Shown here piece after piece: positions 1 through 12,912 of a stretch of 64,000 nucleotides of DNA (position 1 is the stretch's first letter; every line of letters begins with the position of its first letter). The translations under genes and the position numbers were made by a program. Location of the stretch: positions 248,001 to 312,000 of the forward strand of contig BCKL01000020.1 in the NCBI GenBank assembly GCA_001600635.1, given 5' to 3'. The DNA is from Leucosporidium creatinivorum (Eukaryota > Basidiomycota > Microbotryomycetes > Leucosporidiales > Leucosporidiaceae). The notes beneath the pieces are model-generated. The model was not told the origin of the DNA. It searched no databases and saw only the letters and a list, made by a program, of their open reading frames with translations.

Positions 1-3000
1 CTCACCGCCGAACTAGAGCGCGGCCGCACAGAATGGTCCACCTACCGCCGCGAGAAGCACGAGGAGCTCGTTCGCGTGCAATCCCAGCTCGAGAACGCCG
101 AGATCGAGTCGCGCAACAACAAGACGTCGTTGGACTCGCTCAAGACCGCCCATGAGCAGCTGAAGAGCCGGCATGATGAGACGTTGGCTCAACTGGCCAA
201 GACGCGCGAGGAGCGGGAGGCCAATGAGGGCAACTTTGCGGCGGAGATGGGGTCGATGAAGAGGTTGGTTGAGATGATGGAGAAGAGGGAGGAGGAGAGG
301 AAGAGGAGGGTCGAGGAGGTTGAGAGGGGATTGGAGGAGGAGAGGGCGCAGGCGGCCGAGAGGGAGGAGCAGTTCAAGGAGGAGTTGCAGGCTGAGCGGG
401 AGAGGTGTGACAACCTCGAGGTTCGATATGGAGAGATGAGGGAGGCGCTGGAGCGCGGCACATCCAGGTTCGCCCCCTCCGACGACGCTCAAGGATCCCC
501 TTCCCCCGCTGGATCGTCCTTCGCCCTCTCCCCCTCGGCTCAGCTCGCGGTCCGCGGCCAGAAGAATGGAAGGAGCTACGCCGAGGTGTATGGCGAGTAT
601 GTCAGGATGGAAGAGGAGCTCATCAGCGAGCGTGCCGAGTCCAAGCGCCTCTCGGACTGCCTCGCTCAGATTCTCGGCGACATTGAGGAGAGGGTGAGTG
701 GTCCCTCATCTTTGTCCACGGGCTCTCGCTGATTCGCCAACCTCATGCAACAGGCCCCACTACTCAAGGAGCAGCGCGTCGAGTACGAGCGCCTCTCCGT
801 TGAAGCCACCTCCCTCGCTTCCCAACTTGCCCAAGCCATCTCCGACCGCGACCTTTCCTCCCGCCAAACCGAAGCCCACCGCCTCGACATCGACCGCCTC
901 GAGCGCGACAACACGATCCTCGGCCACCAACTGCGCGATCTCGGCCGTCAAGTTCGCACCCTCTCCCGCTCGATCGCTGCCACCCAAGGCGCCGTCAACG
1001 ATGGCTCGCCCGACGACTACGACGAAGAGGAAGCGGCTATCCTCGCTCGCGCCGAGGCGGATTCGACAACCGACGCCGTCGTCTCAGCCCACCTCGTCAC
1101 CTTCTCCAGCATCAACGAGCTGCAGCTGCAGAACCAGAAGCTGTTGAGGATTACTCGGGAGATGGGAGCGCAGATGGAGAGGGGTGAGGAGGAGTATGCG
1201 GCGAGGAGGAGGGATGTCGAGAATAGGGCGGTGGAGGAGGCCCATGAGTTGATCCTCAAGCTGAAGGAGGAGGTCGAGGGACAGAGGGAGCGCATGGGAG
1301 CGTTTGAGAGGGAGAGGGATATGTTCAGGAGGATGCTGGCGCAGCGTGGAGAGGGTGGAGGAGCGCTCGCCATCACTAGCGGAGGAGGAGCGGCCAAGGG
1401 CACCTCTTCGGACGCCATGGACGTCGACACCCCCAGGCTACTCGCAGACGTTCAGTCCAACTTTGACGCCTACAAGAACGAGATCGCCATCGACTCGCAG
1501 AGGCTGAGGGAGGACCTCAAGGACGCTCAACACGCCGCCAATGCCGCGAGGACCGAGTTGGCCAAGTCCAAGGCTCAGGCCGAGTACACCGCTGGTGAGT
1601 GTTCTTCAGTCGTTGGATCTTCCCGACGTCGCTGACGTGGTTCCTCTGCGCATCGCAGAGCGCTTCCGCCTCCTCACCGAGAACTTCGAGCTCCAGTCCA
1701 ACGAGATGGCGCAGATGTCGAAGCGCGCTCTCCAGCTTCAGCAGAGCGCTTCTAAGCAGGAGATGTCGGTACACAAGGTACGTCTCAGTGGCTTCTCGCT
1801 CAGTGTAGCTAGCTCGAAGCTGACCGTTAAAACTCTCCCCTCTGCTCAGATGTCGGAGGATCTCATGGAGCTCCGAGGCCAGACCGACCAGCTTCGTCAC
1901 GAGAACACCAACCTCCGCTCCGAGCGCGAGGTCGGCAAGGTGCGCTACACGCTCTTCCCCTTCCTCCTCGCTCCGCTCGGTCGCTGACCTGTTCCCGAGC
2001 AGTCCGTCGAGAAGCGCTTGATCGAGGAGAACACGGCCCTTAGCAAGGAGCGCGCCCATCTCGCCGACTTGATGAGGAACTTGCAGACGATGCAGAATGA
2101 GTTGGAGAGGTCGGGCAGCGATAGTAGGAGGAGGCTGGAAGAGCAGGTTACGAGGTTGGAGGGACAGAGGTGAGTGCTCGCTTTCGGCTTCGTGGAGAGC
2201 GGTAGCTGATCCGGAGTCGTATCGCAGTGTCGAGCTCAAGGACAAGCTCAACCAGGAGACCGATGCTTCTCGTCAACTCGCTCTGAGGAAGGAGCTGGAC
2301 GCCAAGGCTTACCAGGATCGTCTCGACAAACTCGTTCGCCCTCCTCCCTCTGCCCTCCCTCGCTTTTATGCTGACCTTCTCCTACAACAGACCGCCGAGC
2401 ACGCCACCACTCGCGAGTCCCTCATCGGCGCCACCACGTCCAAGGAGCACCTCGAGCAGCGCGTAGCCGATCTCGTCATCCAGATCACTGCTAAGGAGGA
2501 GAAGCTCGCCATTTACGAGGGACGAGGAGACCGCAATGGCGGTGCGGAGGACCCGAGCCGAACGGTCGAGGAGCAGTTGGAGGTCACTGTCGCCGATTTG
2601 AGGTGCGTTCGGCGATGAAAGAACGCGAGGAATCGAGCTGACCTCCCTGCTTCTTCGAATTACAGGGCCGAACTCCGTTCCGTCAAGGCCGAGCTCGAGC
2701 GCGCCAACGTCAACGTGCAGCAGTTCAAGGACATCGCCGAGGCTGAGGGAGGAGCTCTCGCCGAGCTTACGACCACTTACGACGCCTACAAGACTTCGAC
2801 TGATGCCTCTCTCGCCGAGAAGGAGGTGCGTCGCACTTCCTTCATCTTTCGAGGCGCCCTCGCTAACTTCGCCTGTTTGACAGAGCGAGATCACCTCCCT
2901 CCGCGAGCGTCTTCACTCCCTCACCTCCGACATCACCACCACCAACACGCAAAACTCGGACCTCCACCGCCAGATCGAGGCCGAGCGCGTCGCCTTCGAG

Positions 3001-6000
3001 AAGGAGCGCAAGACCCTCGAGGACTCGATGGCCTCGCTCCGTTCCGCCGACCAAACCGCTCGGGAGTCCCAACTCTCCGCCCAGGACGACCTTCGCCGCC
3101 AGGCTCAATTGGCCAAGGAGGCGCACGAGAAGTATGAGAGGGAACTTGTGGCGCATGCGGAGGATGTCAAGCGGTTGAGCGAGGTGAAGAGCGAGTTGGA
3201 GACCGTTAGGGCTAGCGTTGGGGAGCATCAGACGGCGGCGGAGGTCGCGAAGGCCAACCTCGTTAGTACGGAGCAGAGTTTGGGACGGCAGAAGGCTGCG
3301 TTGGAGCAAGAGTTGACGGATGTCAGGAAGCGGTGAGTTTTGAGCCGCCTTTCGCTCGTTCTCACGCCGAGCTGACCTCGATCTTCACAGCTGCGACGAC
3401 CTCACCTCCCAGAACGCTCTCCTCCACGAGCATCTCGAGACCTTCTCCTCGCAAGCCGCCCACCTCCAAGCACGTCAAGCCGTTGGCGATGCCTCGACCG
3501 GCGAGGGAGTTTCCACCGCCGACCAGGACAGCATCGACGCCATCACCGCCAGCCACAACAGCTCAGTCGAGCAGCTTCGCGGTGTCATCCGTCACCTGAG
3601 GAGCGACAAGGAGGTCGTGGACTACCAGCTTCAGCTCGCCAAGACCGAGGCGACGAGGCTCAAGACTCAGCTCGACTACGCTACTCGTGGACTCGAGGAG
3701 GCCCGTCAGAGCCTGACCGAGGTGCGCTCCCCTTTCGACGCTCTCGTTTCCCTGGCTGACTCTCCATTCGTATTGCAGGAGCGTCAAAAGAGCGGCGACA
3801 CTACCGCCTCCTCCGCCCAGCACGCCGAGCTTCTCGAGCGCATCAACACCGCCAAGCTCCTCCGCGAGAGCAACCAAACCCTTCGCGACGAGAATGAGAC
3901 GACGCAGCGCAAGCTCGCCCAAGTGGAGGGCCGCCTTCGTCAAGCTCTCGCGGAGCTCGACCCCCTCAAGGAGCAGGTTCAGACGCTTCAAGCCGAGGTC
4001 GAGGCCAAGGAGCACAACATCAAGCTGTTGGAGGAGGACAACGAGAGGTGGAAGAACCGCAACCAGACGATTCTGGCCAAGTACGAGAGGATCGACCCCG
4101 AGGAGTTGCAGGTGCTCAAGAACGAGGTCGAGGCGATCAAGGCCGAGAGGGATGCTCTGGTGGTGGAGAAGGATGCGCTGCAGGTCAAGGTCGAGGAGCA
4201 GACCAAGCTGGTGCGCCCACCTCTCTCTCTCCTCCTTCTCGCTTTGGCTGACTCTCGACTTTCGCTGCAGGCCGACTCGATGCGCGAGAACTGGACCAAC
4301 GGGCAGAACCGCTTTAAGGCCCTCCAGACGCAGGCTCGTGCCACCCGCGACGAGAAGGTCGTCCTCACCAACGAGCTCGCCGAGCTTCGCGCCCAGATGG
4401 AGGCCGGCCCTACTTCAAACGTGAGCTTGTCTTCCCCTTCCGTCTCCTCCTCGAGGGTAGCGCTGATCCTTTGCCTCTCTGCTAGATCAACCCTGAGGCT
4501 CAGCAAGCTCAGATCGCTGCCCTCGAGGCCGAGAAGACTGCCCTCGAAACCCGCATCAAGGAAGTGGAGGAGTCCTTCGAAGCTCGCCTGAAGGAGGCCA
4601 CCGCCACTCTCGAGACCCGCATCAAGGAGCAAGAGGAGCAGCGCACCCAGCTTCTCGAGACCGCCAAGCAGACGGAGGAGCGGTTAACTGCCGAGCGCGA
4701 CGAGAGGGAGAAGGCGAGGCTCGTGAGTATCGCTCTTGACTTCCCCGGCTGTCTTCGCACTGACTATCTGCTCTGCTGCAGATCCTCGCTGGACGCGAGA
4801 AGCCTATCTTCGAGGACAACAAGCGCATGCGCGCCGACCTCAAGGTCCTCCGTCCCCAGCTCGACCAACTCAACACTCAGATCGCCGAGCTCACTCAGCT
4901 CAAAGAAAAATTCGAGTCCGACAACGCAGAGGCCATCGAGAAGGTCGTACAAGCTCGCGTCGCCGCCATCGAGACGGCGCCCACCCCATCGGATTCTGCC
5001 ATCGAGGAAACCGTCAAGGCCAGGGTCTCCGCCGCCGAAGCCACCTTCACTGCCGAGCGCGAGGCCGCCATCGCCACCGCTGTAGCAAGCGCGACCGCCA
5101 CCCTCGAAGCCGACCTCGCCAAGGTTCGCGCCGAACTCGCCACCGCCGGCTCTACCCCCGCCGACTCGTCAGCAAACAACACCGAGGAGCTCGACAAGGT
5201 CAAGGCCGAGTTCGAGGCATCCAAGAAGGCGATGGAGGCCGAGTTCGAGAAAGTCAAGACTCAACTCGGCGAGGACGCCAAGCTGCGCGAGAAGGAGATC
5301 ATCGACCGCCTCACCGCCGAGATCAAGCAGGCCAACGACGCCGCCGCTCAAGCCGTCTCCTCTTCGGGCTCAGCACCGGCACCTCCCGTCGACGTCGATG
5401 CTCTCGTCCACGCCAAGCTCGACGCCCTCGAAGGACAACGAGCAGCCGCTCAGAAGAAGGCCATCGACGAGGCCGTCGCCAAAACCGTCAAGGAGCAGGA
5501 GGCCCTCGCCGCTCAGAAGCTCGTCGAGGCCAAGGCCAGCTTGGAAAATGAAGCCAAGATGCGCACTTCCCTCCTCACCAACAAGGTCAAAGGACTCGAG
5601 GCCAAGCTCAAGGCCGCCAAAACCGCAGAAGGAGCTACGCCTGCCGCCACGACCGCAGGAGGAGCCACGCCTGGCGCCCTTCCCACCAAGCCTGCACCGG
5701 CTACCGCTTCACCACCAGCCGCCGGAGCAGCCGCCAACGGCCGAGGGGGACGAGGCGCTGCCAGGGGCGGACCCGCTGGGCGAGGAGCGAAGGGAGGAGG
5801 AGCAGCCGGCCGAGGAGGAGGGAACGCCGGCGCAACTCCTGCTACCGCTACCCCTCCCGCCGCTGCAGGAGGACTCGCCGCTCGTGTTGGACAGACGTCG
5901 GCTGCCGCACCAGCTACCACCACTCCCGCCACCGCCGCGCCACCATCACTCTCGCTGCGAGGAGCCGCTGGAGCATCGCCAGCCGCTCGTCAACCAGGAG

Positions 6001-6122
6001 GCGTTCTCGGAGGGTTGCTGTCGTCGGCGCTGGGAGGCAACGCTCCCAAGCGTGCGAGGGAGGATGAGGGAGGTGCTGCAGGCGACGCGGCGAAGAGGGC
6101 GAAGGGAGGACCGGCTCCCTAG
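1..6122 (+). CDS. MLP1: Nucleoprotein TPR/Mlp1-like nuclear basket protein (5' partial)
   Basis: The frame is open from base 1, so the 5' end lies outside the window. About 13 short introns (for example 694-753, 1595-1658, 3332-3390, 4722-4781) join exons into roughly 1,750 residues, almost all charged heptad-like coiled coil. In the middle the segment RWKNRNQTILAKYERIDPEE (near 4050-4100) matches the conserved W-K-x-R-x-x-x-I-L-x-K-Y-x-R-I-D-P signature of TPR/Mlp proteins. The last ~170 residues switch to Ala/Pro/Thr-rich and RGG-like sequence (GGRGGRGAARGG), ending in a basic KRAR...KRAK patch that could be nuclear targeting. Known role of the family: filament of the nuclear pore basket, mRNA surveillance and spindle-checkpoint anchoring. 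The stop is TAG at 6120-6122. The next gene converges on it 282 bp away. Family assignment is from motif recognition; Mlp1 versus another long nuclear coiled coil was not tested by search. Confidence 0.85.
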
Positions 6123-6404
6123 GGTGGAGCGGGAGGTTCAGCTTGAGCTTGAGGGTTCGCTGTAGTATGGAATAGCTTTTGTACCTAGCAAAATAGTTTT
6201 GTGTTCGCTTCTCGTCACTCACTGAGCCGCTGCTGCATCACGACCAAAGAAAAGGCGACGTTGCGAAAGTGCGAAGTATCGGCGCCAGCGCGCAAGGGAC
6301 ATGCGAAAAGGGAAAAGGGAACAGCTAACAGTGTGAGAATCGTGGTCATAAGGGGTCGTGTCATATACGGCTACGCGTAAGATCTATCAGGCTCGGAAGA
6401 TCTA

Positions 6405-9400
6405 CTAGTTCAGCAGCTTCTTCATCGCTCGGCGGAACTTCCCTCCCTTCTTCTTCTTTTCCCCTTCTTCCTCCGGCTCGGCTGCACTGATCCCGCTCAG
6501 ACTCTCCACCGACACCGAGGGAGTTGAGGCCCTGGAGCTCGCGCCGGAGAAGAGGAAGGAGAGCACCGAGCGAGAGCGGTTGTGACCTCGCGACGAGCTC
6601 GCCCAAGTCGAGGCGCGAGAGTGAGAGCGAGGTGGGTTATCGGTGGGAGGTTCGAAGTTGACGGGTTGCATGTAGGGGGAGTTGTCGCAATCTCGAGTCG
6701 ATTGAGTGTTGTCGGAGATGATGCGGGATTGACGCGCGACGTGAGGAGTTGCTTGGACGAATCTGGGAGGGTCGAGGATGGTCAGCGTCGGCGTTCCAGA
6801 GCTCGAGAGCTCGGTCGGGACCTACTGCTGATAAAGACTGTCGGTCGAAGGCTGAGGCGTAGTCCTGTGCGAATGCTTGGCGGGCGAGCTCTTGCGAGGC
6901 GAAAGCTTGCTCGGCTTTCGTGCGCGAGTAGGGGTGGTGATGGTGACGGTGGGCTCGTCCACATCGCCGTCGTCCTCCGACTCGTCAGACTCGGGGACCC
7001 AGGTAGGGAGCTGGCGACCCTTCTCGACGATGCGAGAGGTGGGAGGAGGGCTGAGAGGACGCTCCGAGCACGGAGTTTCCGCCCTCGAGTGCTCGGACTC
7101 GGAGTCGAAGTCGTCTCCGCTTTCGGTGAGGTAGATGGGAGGGACGTTGCGGATGTTGGTGGGGATTCGGCGATGGCCACGCTTGTAGCCCGTGTCGGTG
7201 CTCGAGGTGGCGGAGGCGAAGCTCGAGACTGAAGAGAAGGTGGTCAGCGTACGTTTCAATGTCAGGAGAAGCTTCAAAACTCACCACTGTTGTTCACGAT
7301 GCGAGGAGGAGTGGACTTGATCTTTGGCGGCGAGCGCTGACCGACGAAAGAAGGTGCGAGAGAAGGACGAATCCTCGGCGAAGGCCTTTCCGAGTGTGAG
7401 GTCGAGGCGCCGGGTCGACGACTGACCGAGACGGCACGGAAAGCACGAGGAGAGAAAGCTTCCTTCGACAGACGCTTCTGACGGTTCGCCTCGGCGAGCT
7501 CTTGAGCCACCTGAGCCGTAAACTCTTGCACCTCGGCGCGCGAGAGGATCGAAGTCTGCGTATCGTCGTCCTCGGCCTGTCTCGGCTGGACTGAGCGACG
7601 CGGGAGAGGAGGCTGTGAGGCCTTGCGAGCGTCGATGATGTGTTGAATGTGCTTGGAGAAGGATTCGAGGCGAGCCCTGCGTAGTAACAGCCTCGCAGTC
7701 AGCGTCGGAGGTTCTGAGGAGGCCCTGCAACGTCAATGGAACAGAGGGCTCACTTCTCATCCTCGACATTGTCTGTCGACTTGGATCCTGCAGATTCGAT
7801 GGGCATGGTGACGGCGTCTGCGGGTGTGGACGTGAGCTTCGGCTTTCACACTCTCGCTCGCTGAAGGCGATGCTCACCTCGATCCGAGTCGGTTCCAGGC
7901 AAGTCGACCAGGGTGAAGGCGGAAGTAATCGTAGAAGCGCGGCGACGACCGACTTGAGCCAGCGAGCCCTTGAGACTGAAGAACGAGGACGGGGCTCGGC
8001 GAAGGCTCAACTTGCGCAACTCTGTGGGTACGGGACTCGATCAGCTTGAGTAGCCGCTTGCAAGCGCGAGTGACCTACTGGAGGTGAGAGATCCGGAAGA
8101 AGGCTTGTTGCTGACTGTGAGCGGCGATGTGCGTCCGTAAGAGCCCGCAGCGGCGACGTCCCAACGTTCCGAAGACGGGAAAGCTGCAAATGGAGATCAT
8201 TAGCTAGGATCAACGAAGGACGAGGGTCAATCAACTTACTCGACTCTACAACTCCTTCTGCTCCCTCCAACGAGACGCATACCAGCCCGTCGAAAGCCGT
8301 TCTTGTCGGGGAGGGGGCGAACGTCGCCGAGAGCGGGGTTGAGGGCGAAGAGCGAGAGCCAGAATCTGCGAGCCGGCAGTCGGTCAGCGATCAGTCAGCC
8401 GCTATAAGAAAAACGAGAGCCTACCCATCACCGACGAGACACGGCTCTGAGCTGCCGAGCTTCCTTTCGACGAAGCTAGCACCTCGCGCTCATCCTCCGA
8501 ATCCACTGTAGCCCTCGAACCGAGAACCTCCGTCTTCTGCAGAATCGGCACCGGAGGTGGCGTCTCCTTCTTTTCGATTGCAATCCTCCTGAGCGAGGCC
8601 TTGTTGCGAAGCGAGGACTTGGGCGTAACGACGGGGGGCGATGGCCTGAGCTTGGAAGTAGAGACGGCGCGGGCAGGGGTGCCGAAGGATTGCGAGCGTT
8701 GATGCTGAGACCCGACGCTCTTGGTGAGCTGTAGGGGACTGGAGATGTCGGCCTTGCGGATGGGAATCCTCGAAGCGGGAGGAGGGCTCTTCGCCGAGAA
8801 CACCGTCTCCTTGACCGCCTTTCCGCTCGGCGTGCTGGGAGCCGTGCCGTTACGCTCTCCGAGCACGAGCGGGCGAGGGGAGAAGGCTTTGTTGCTGGCG
8901 GAGGATGCGGCGGTGTCTGCGAGGGCGAAAAGCGTTAGCAACCTACTCGACAGTCGAACGCCGACAAGAACTGACGAGAAGGGCTGGGGGTTTCGGGATC
9001 TTGATAGATCTGAATCATCGAGTCGCGACGATCTCCGTGCTTGACGATTCGGCGTTGAGGCGTGGGGACCTTCTTGCCGCTGCTCATGGAAGTGCCGACA
9101 GCCGAAGGAGCGCGCTTCGGCGTCGAGGCGATCGTGTGGGCGTGGGAAGCGTCGGAGAGGGCTGTTGAGGTGGTGGTGTCAGACATCGTACTCGAAAACT
9201 ATTAGCAGCTCCACAACTCACAAGGCCTCGGCGAGGCGAGCGGTTCGAAGAAGCGATGACGAAGGGCCTTGCCGCAGATCGAAAGACGACGGTCTACATT
9301 CGGCTCCACCATCCAGTGGATGAGCGACTCGAACTCTGTCGAAGCTCCGAGTCAACAGGTGAAGGAGACAGCCTCGAACGCCGAAAGCTCACCTTTCGAG

Positions 9401-10806
9401 ATGCTGAACTCCCCGCAGAAGTCGCCCGTGGTGGTTCGGTGGTCTGTGGCGCGAGAAGCTGTCAGCTCACTTGCTCTCGGGCGTGAAGAAGTGAGCGAAG
9501 CTTACAGTAGATCTCGAGAGCGTCTCGCGTTAAGAATTCCTCAGCATCCGTCTTCTCGAACGGCGTTCGACCAACGACGATCTCGTACATCGTCACTCCC
9601 AAGGCCCAGATGTCAGAGAAACGCTCGTCGTGCAAGGCGCCTCGCGCTCGGAGTGGATCGAGGTACTCGGGCGTGCCCCAGCCTATGTAGGTGTATACGA
9701 TCAGTGCGAGGCTCGGGGGAAAGGGTAGGTGAACAAACTGAGTGAGGAGAGGAAGCGGTCGGTCGCCGAGAGGGCTATGGAGGTGTATACGATCAGCGCG
9801 AGGCTCGGGGGAAAGGATAGGGGAACAAAACGCACTGTAGTGCTGAGCAAAGCCAAAGTCAATGAGGATGGGCGAATCCTCCTCCGAAAGCAGAATGTTG
9901 GCCGGTTTGATGTCGTTGTGCGAGTAGCCTCAAGGAGGGAACATGAGCCTAGGTTCTCGTAGCCGGTAACATCTGTAGCAACTCACCGTGAGCGTGAAGG
10001 TAGTCGACGGCCGAGATAAGCTGTCGGAAGTAGCCCGACGCCTTCTCTTCGGGCAGCGCGACGGGAATGCAGCGAGGGTGGTGAGCCATTGTGATGAGGG
10101 CGTAGGAAGGAGTGATGATGAAGGTGTGGAAGGCGATGATGTTGGGGTGAGGCACGTCGCGAAGCCCACGGATGCACCTGCGAGGGAAGAGGATCAGCGG
10201 GCGTTGAATCGCCGAATGGCGTCGCCGAGGGCAGAGGATGGCTCATGAGCTGAGAGGATACATACTTGAACTCCTGCCACAGAGACCGAACTCGAGCGCT
10301 GGAAGTGGGGTTCTTTGAACGGTGAACGAGCTTTATCGACACGGTTGTCCCGCTTGGCGAAGGTCCTTGCTTGCTCTTGCAGCGCCAAACGCTTCCTTCT
10401 CGACCGAGGCGACGGTCAGCAAGCTCGCTCAGGGCTTTCTGACGGCGCAGGACTCACCCCAGTTGCCGAAACCAATCTCCGAGATGAACCTGGAGAGCCA
10501 GACAGTCGGTCAACGCGTCTCATGGCCGGCGAGAAAGGAAAGCCGAACTGACTGGTAGCGTTCAGCGAGGACGGCGTCGGAAAGGCTGCAGTGCGAAAGT
10601 CAGCTAGGTGTACCTCTCGAGACCAGAAGCCCTATTCACCTGAAGATGTCGGTCTTGGACTTGTCAGTCAACGCGTTGACCCGTCGCTTCCCCGGCGAGC
10701 GCTTCGGCGATGGGGCATGCGCGGCGACAGCATCGAATTGGACTCCAGTCTTGCTGTCCACGAACGTCTGGGCGAGCATGGGCATAATGGCGCCTGTGGT
10801 GGTCAT
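6405..10806 (-). CDS. Serine/threonine protein kinase with long disordered C-terminal tail
   Basis: Start is ATG at 10806, preceded in frame by TGA. The N-terminal kinase domain shows a glycine loop ISEIGFGNWGSVW, VSIK lysine, catalytic loop HNDIKPANILL (HND instead of HRD), DFG, WGTPEYLDP as activation segment end, and DIWALGV. It is interrupted by many short introns. An ATG at 9186 looks like a new gene start but lies in a 60-nt intron (GTGAGT...CAACAG) whose removal restores one frame with the kinase, so kinase and tail are one protein. The tail (about 9160 to 6405) is Ser/Pro/Arg-rich with many SP and RS motifs and ends in basic KFRRAMKKLLN, a possible membrane or nuclear targeting patch. 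The last intron is 63 nt with branch GCTGAC. The subfamily is not recognised; a fungal CAMK-like signalling kinase is likely. The HND catalytic loop keeps the essential Asp, so activity is expected. Confidence 0.8.
9689..9838 (-). repeat. Tandemly duplicated 3' half of a kinase-gene intron
   Basis: Within an intron of the kinase gene a ~50-bp unit at 9689-9738 recurs at 9781-9830 with about four differences. Read on the minus strand, each unit carries a pyrimidine tract, a branch-like CGCTGAT or CACTGAT and a terminal CATAG. The intron therefore offers two complete acceptor sites about 92 nt apart. Use of the distal acceptor (ending near 9690) joins HY to SWGTPEYLDP and keeps the kinase domain. 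Use of the proximal one adds residues and soon meets a stop. Confidence 0.8.
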
Positions 10807-11507
10807 TCAACGCGTGCAAACAACGCGGCGCTGAGGCGATGTGTGATGAGAGCGGCGGAGGACGGAGGCGGCGGAGCGAGCAGGATAGGTGCTAGTGTAG
10901 ATCAACGAAAGGGGCAGTGGAGGGTGATGCGCTACAAGAGTACTCTGAAGTGAGGCCGATGGCTGTTGAAGGAGAAAAGCTGTCGTGCTGTGTCGGCCGA
11001 GGGGAAGAGGGCGAGAGGAAGGGGAGAGCCGAGCGTTGAATCCTTACACCGAAGCACTGCTGCTCCGAAGCGCTGTAGATAGTCGTAGATGTAGAATGAG
11101 AAGGAGTCGGAGGAGGAGGAGAGCAAACACTGGACGCACGGTCCTGCTGAGGAGGTGCGCGAACAAAGCACCTTCGGGCAATGATTAGGGGTCACCCCAC
11201 CCACTCAGCTTGTACCACAGCAGCGCAAATGCCTTGAGCTGACGAACTCACACGAATCACCGAGCCGAGGAAAAGAGACGAGGAGGATGAGGAAGAGAAG
11301 CGAAAAGACGTTCAACTTCGGCGGGCGATCGTGAGGCTCCGAGAGCGAGCAGCTCGTCGTGAGCTCCGGCCAAGTCGAGCCCTACAAGCTTGAAAAGAGC
11401 TGTACATTTCTTGCGACTGCGTTGTAAGCCCAGAAGCGCCCGCGTGAGTTCTTCCTCTCTCGGCTCGGCGATCCGTTTCGGCGCTCGAAATAAGAGCATA
11501 CCATTAC
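10807..11507. other. Intergenic interval, no supported gene
   Basis: This holds the 5' flank of the kinase gene and the 3' flank of the F-box gene. A minus-strand open stretch at 11257-11400 could be an extra terminal exon of the F-box gene if an intron starting GTTTGAG near 11514 were used, but the plain stop at 11508 is simpler. I see no other feature. Confidence 0.5.
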
Positions 11508-12912
11508 TCAAACCTCCTCCGGTGAGAACCACCAAAACGGCCCACAAGGTCCATCTCCCTCTTCTCCATCATGACCCGGCGCATGCGTCCAAATCCCTAC
11601 AACTCCCATCCTTGACCTCTCCTCGCCGATCTGCACGCCCTCCAGCCTCCACTGCTCACGCCCATTATAGTGTACCCTGTACTGCCATCGAATCGCGTCG
11701 TCCGGTGTACGCTCGACGAAGCCTGTGATGCTGAGGGAAGGGTAGTCGGGAGTAGGAGCGACGTCGCGAGATTTGAGAGTGCCGGTGAAGGTGAGGCGAG
11801 GGTAGGCCGTCGAAGGAGTGGGAGAAGGGCAGGAAGGGTCGAGGGTGAGGACGATACTCTGGCACTCGCCTACTCCTTGTCGACGAAGTTGCGAGGCGGG
11901 GATGGGAACGTTGCCAGGTCGGTTGATCACTGCGAGCGAGCGAGGTCAGCGTTGCGAGCAAGGGAGGAAACCACAGAGGAAGTCGACTCACACTCGAAGC
12001 TCGTCCAATCGCAAAATACGTAGGTCCCAATGGTGTTGTTCTGCACGCCCGCCCAATCTCGAGAATCCTCGATCCACCTCGTGCTTCCCCTCGCCGAGTC
12101 CGCCCAAGCTTTCACTCCCGGCAACACGACCTTCTCCCCATCATTCGTTTCTCCCCAATCCTCCGACTGCTGAGCATCCCTCACATTATCCACCATAACC
12201 GTCCGAATCTTCTCGGCGAGCGTCCAATCGACTCGTCCGCTGCCGTCGTGGAGGTACGGGCCGTAGTTGGAAGCGGCGGTGTAGTGCGATTTGGTGTAGA
12301 CTGAGCGGATGGCGCGGTTGACTGCTGGCGGTCGGAAGGTGTCCCAGACATGACCGTAGCGCATACGGAATTCGGCGACGGCTTGAGTCGCCGAGCTGTC
12401 ATCCTGAGCTGCATTGGTAGCGGCGGCGAGATACTGCGCCGTGAAGGAGGAGTCGGCAGGGAAAAGTCCGAGGAGGAAATCCGTGTTGAGCGAGGTGGGA
12501 GAGGCGGCGGAGCGGGCGAGGCTGACGAAGATGGGGACGAGAGAATCGTAGGCGGAGACGATTCGAGTGAGTTGACCGTCTCGGGCCAGACGGATCAATC
12601 CACGGGCTCGGATACGACTTTCGAGAGTTTCCTTGTAGTTGTATGAGGCTTGCTCGGCGAAAGGAGGAGGGTCGAAATGTCGGAGGAAAGTCGTCTTCCA
12701 GAGGTGAGGGTTGGGGTGGCAGTAGTCGTAGGTGGTGTTCGAGGCGAGGGAGAAGTTGGCGAGATCGACTGGATCGTCGACTTGGGTAAGGATGGAAAAG
12801 AGTAGCTGCGAAGCTGAGCGAAGTCAGCTATCGCCGAGAAAGGCTGTATGCTCGCCAGGGAGCGTACCTCGGGAGGGATCATGCGTAGTAAAGCCGAAGT
12901 GCCGTCCTCCAT
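11508..12912 (-). CDS. F-box protein, uncharacterised
   Basis: The start chosen is ATG at 12912, which places an F-box-like segment at the very N-terminus: IPPELLFSILTQVDDPVDLA, followed by ASNTTYDYCHPNPHLWKTTF. A 61-nt intron at about 12808-12868 (branch AGCTGAC, with CTCGGCG just upstream) joins PPE to LLFS. The remainder has the look of a conserved globular domain (RYGHVWDTFRPPAVNRAIRS, WTLAEKIRTVMVDNVRDAQQ, TYVFCDWTSFE). A second intron near 11930-11990 leads to the last exon, which ends ...GPFWWFSPEEV. F-box proteins recruit substrates to SCF ubiquitin ligases through Skp1; the substrate is unknown. An upstream open stretch (13177-12968) was not joined because no good donor keeps frame. 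The stop could move to 11257 if a further intron is real. Confidence 0.65.

Noticed and set aside
5513-5932. Long antisense open frame opposite the Ala/Pro-rich end of the TPR gene
   Set aside because: Composition mirrors the GC-rich low-complexity coding strand; no start context, introns or recognisable domain.
8935-9186. Apparent separate gene starting with ATG at 9186 (MSDTTTSTALSD)
   Set aside because: The ATG lies within a 60-nt GT-AG intron with a CTGAC branch. Splicing joins the kinase domain to the following exon in frame, and a separate gene would leave only 15 bp of promoter.
11257-11547. Minus-strand open frame as a further exon or small gene after the F-box gene
   Set aside because: The needed donor (GTTTGAG) is weak and the F-box frame already ends naturally at 11508.
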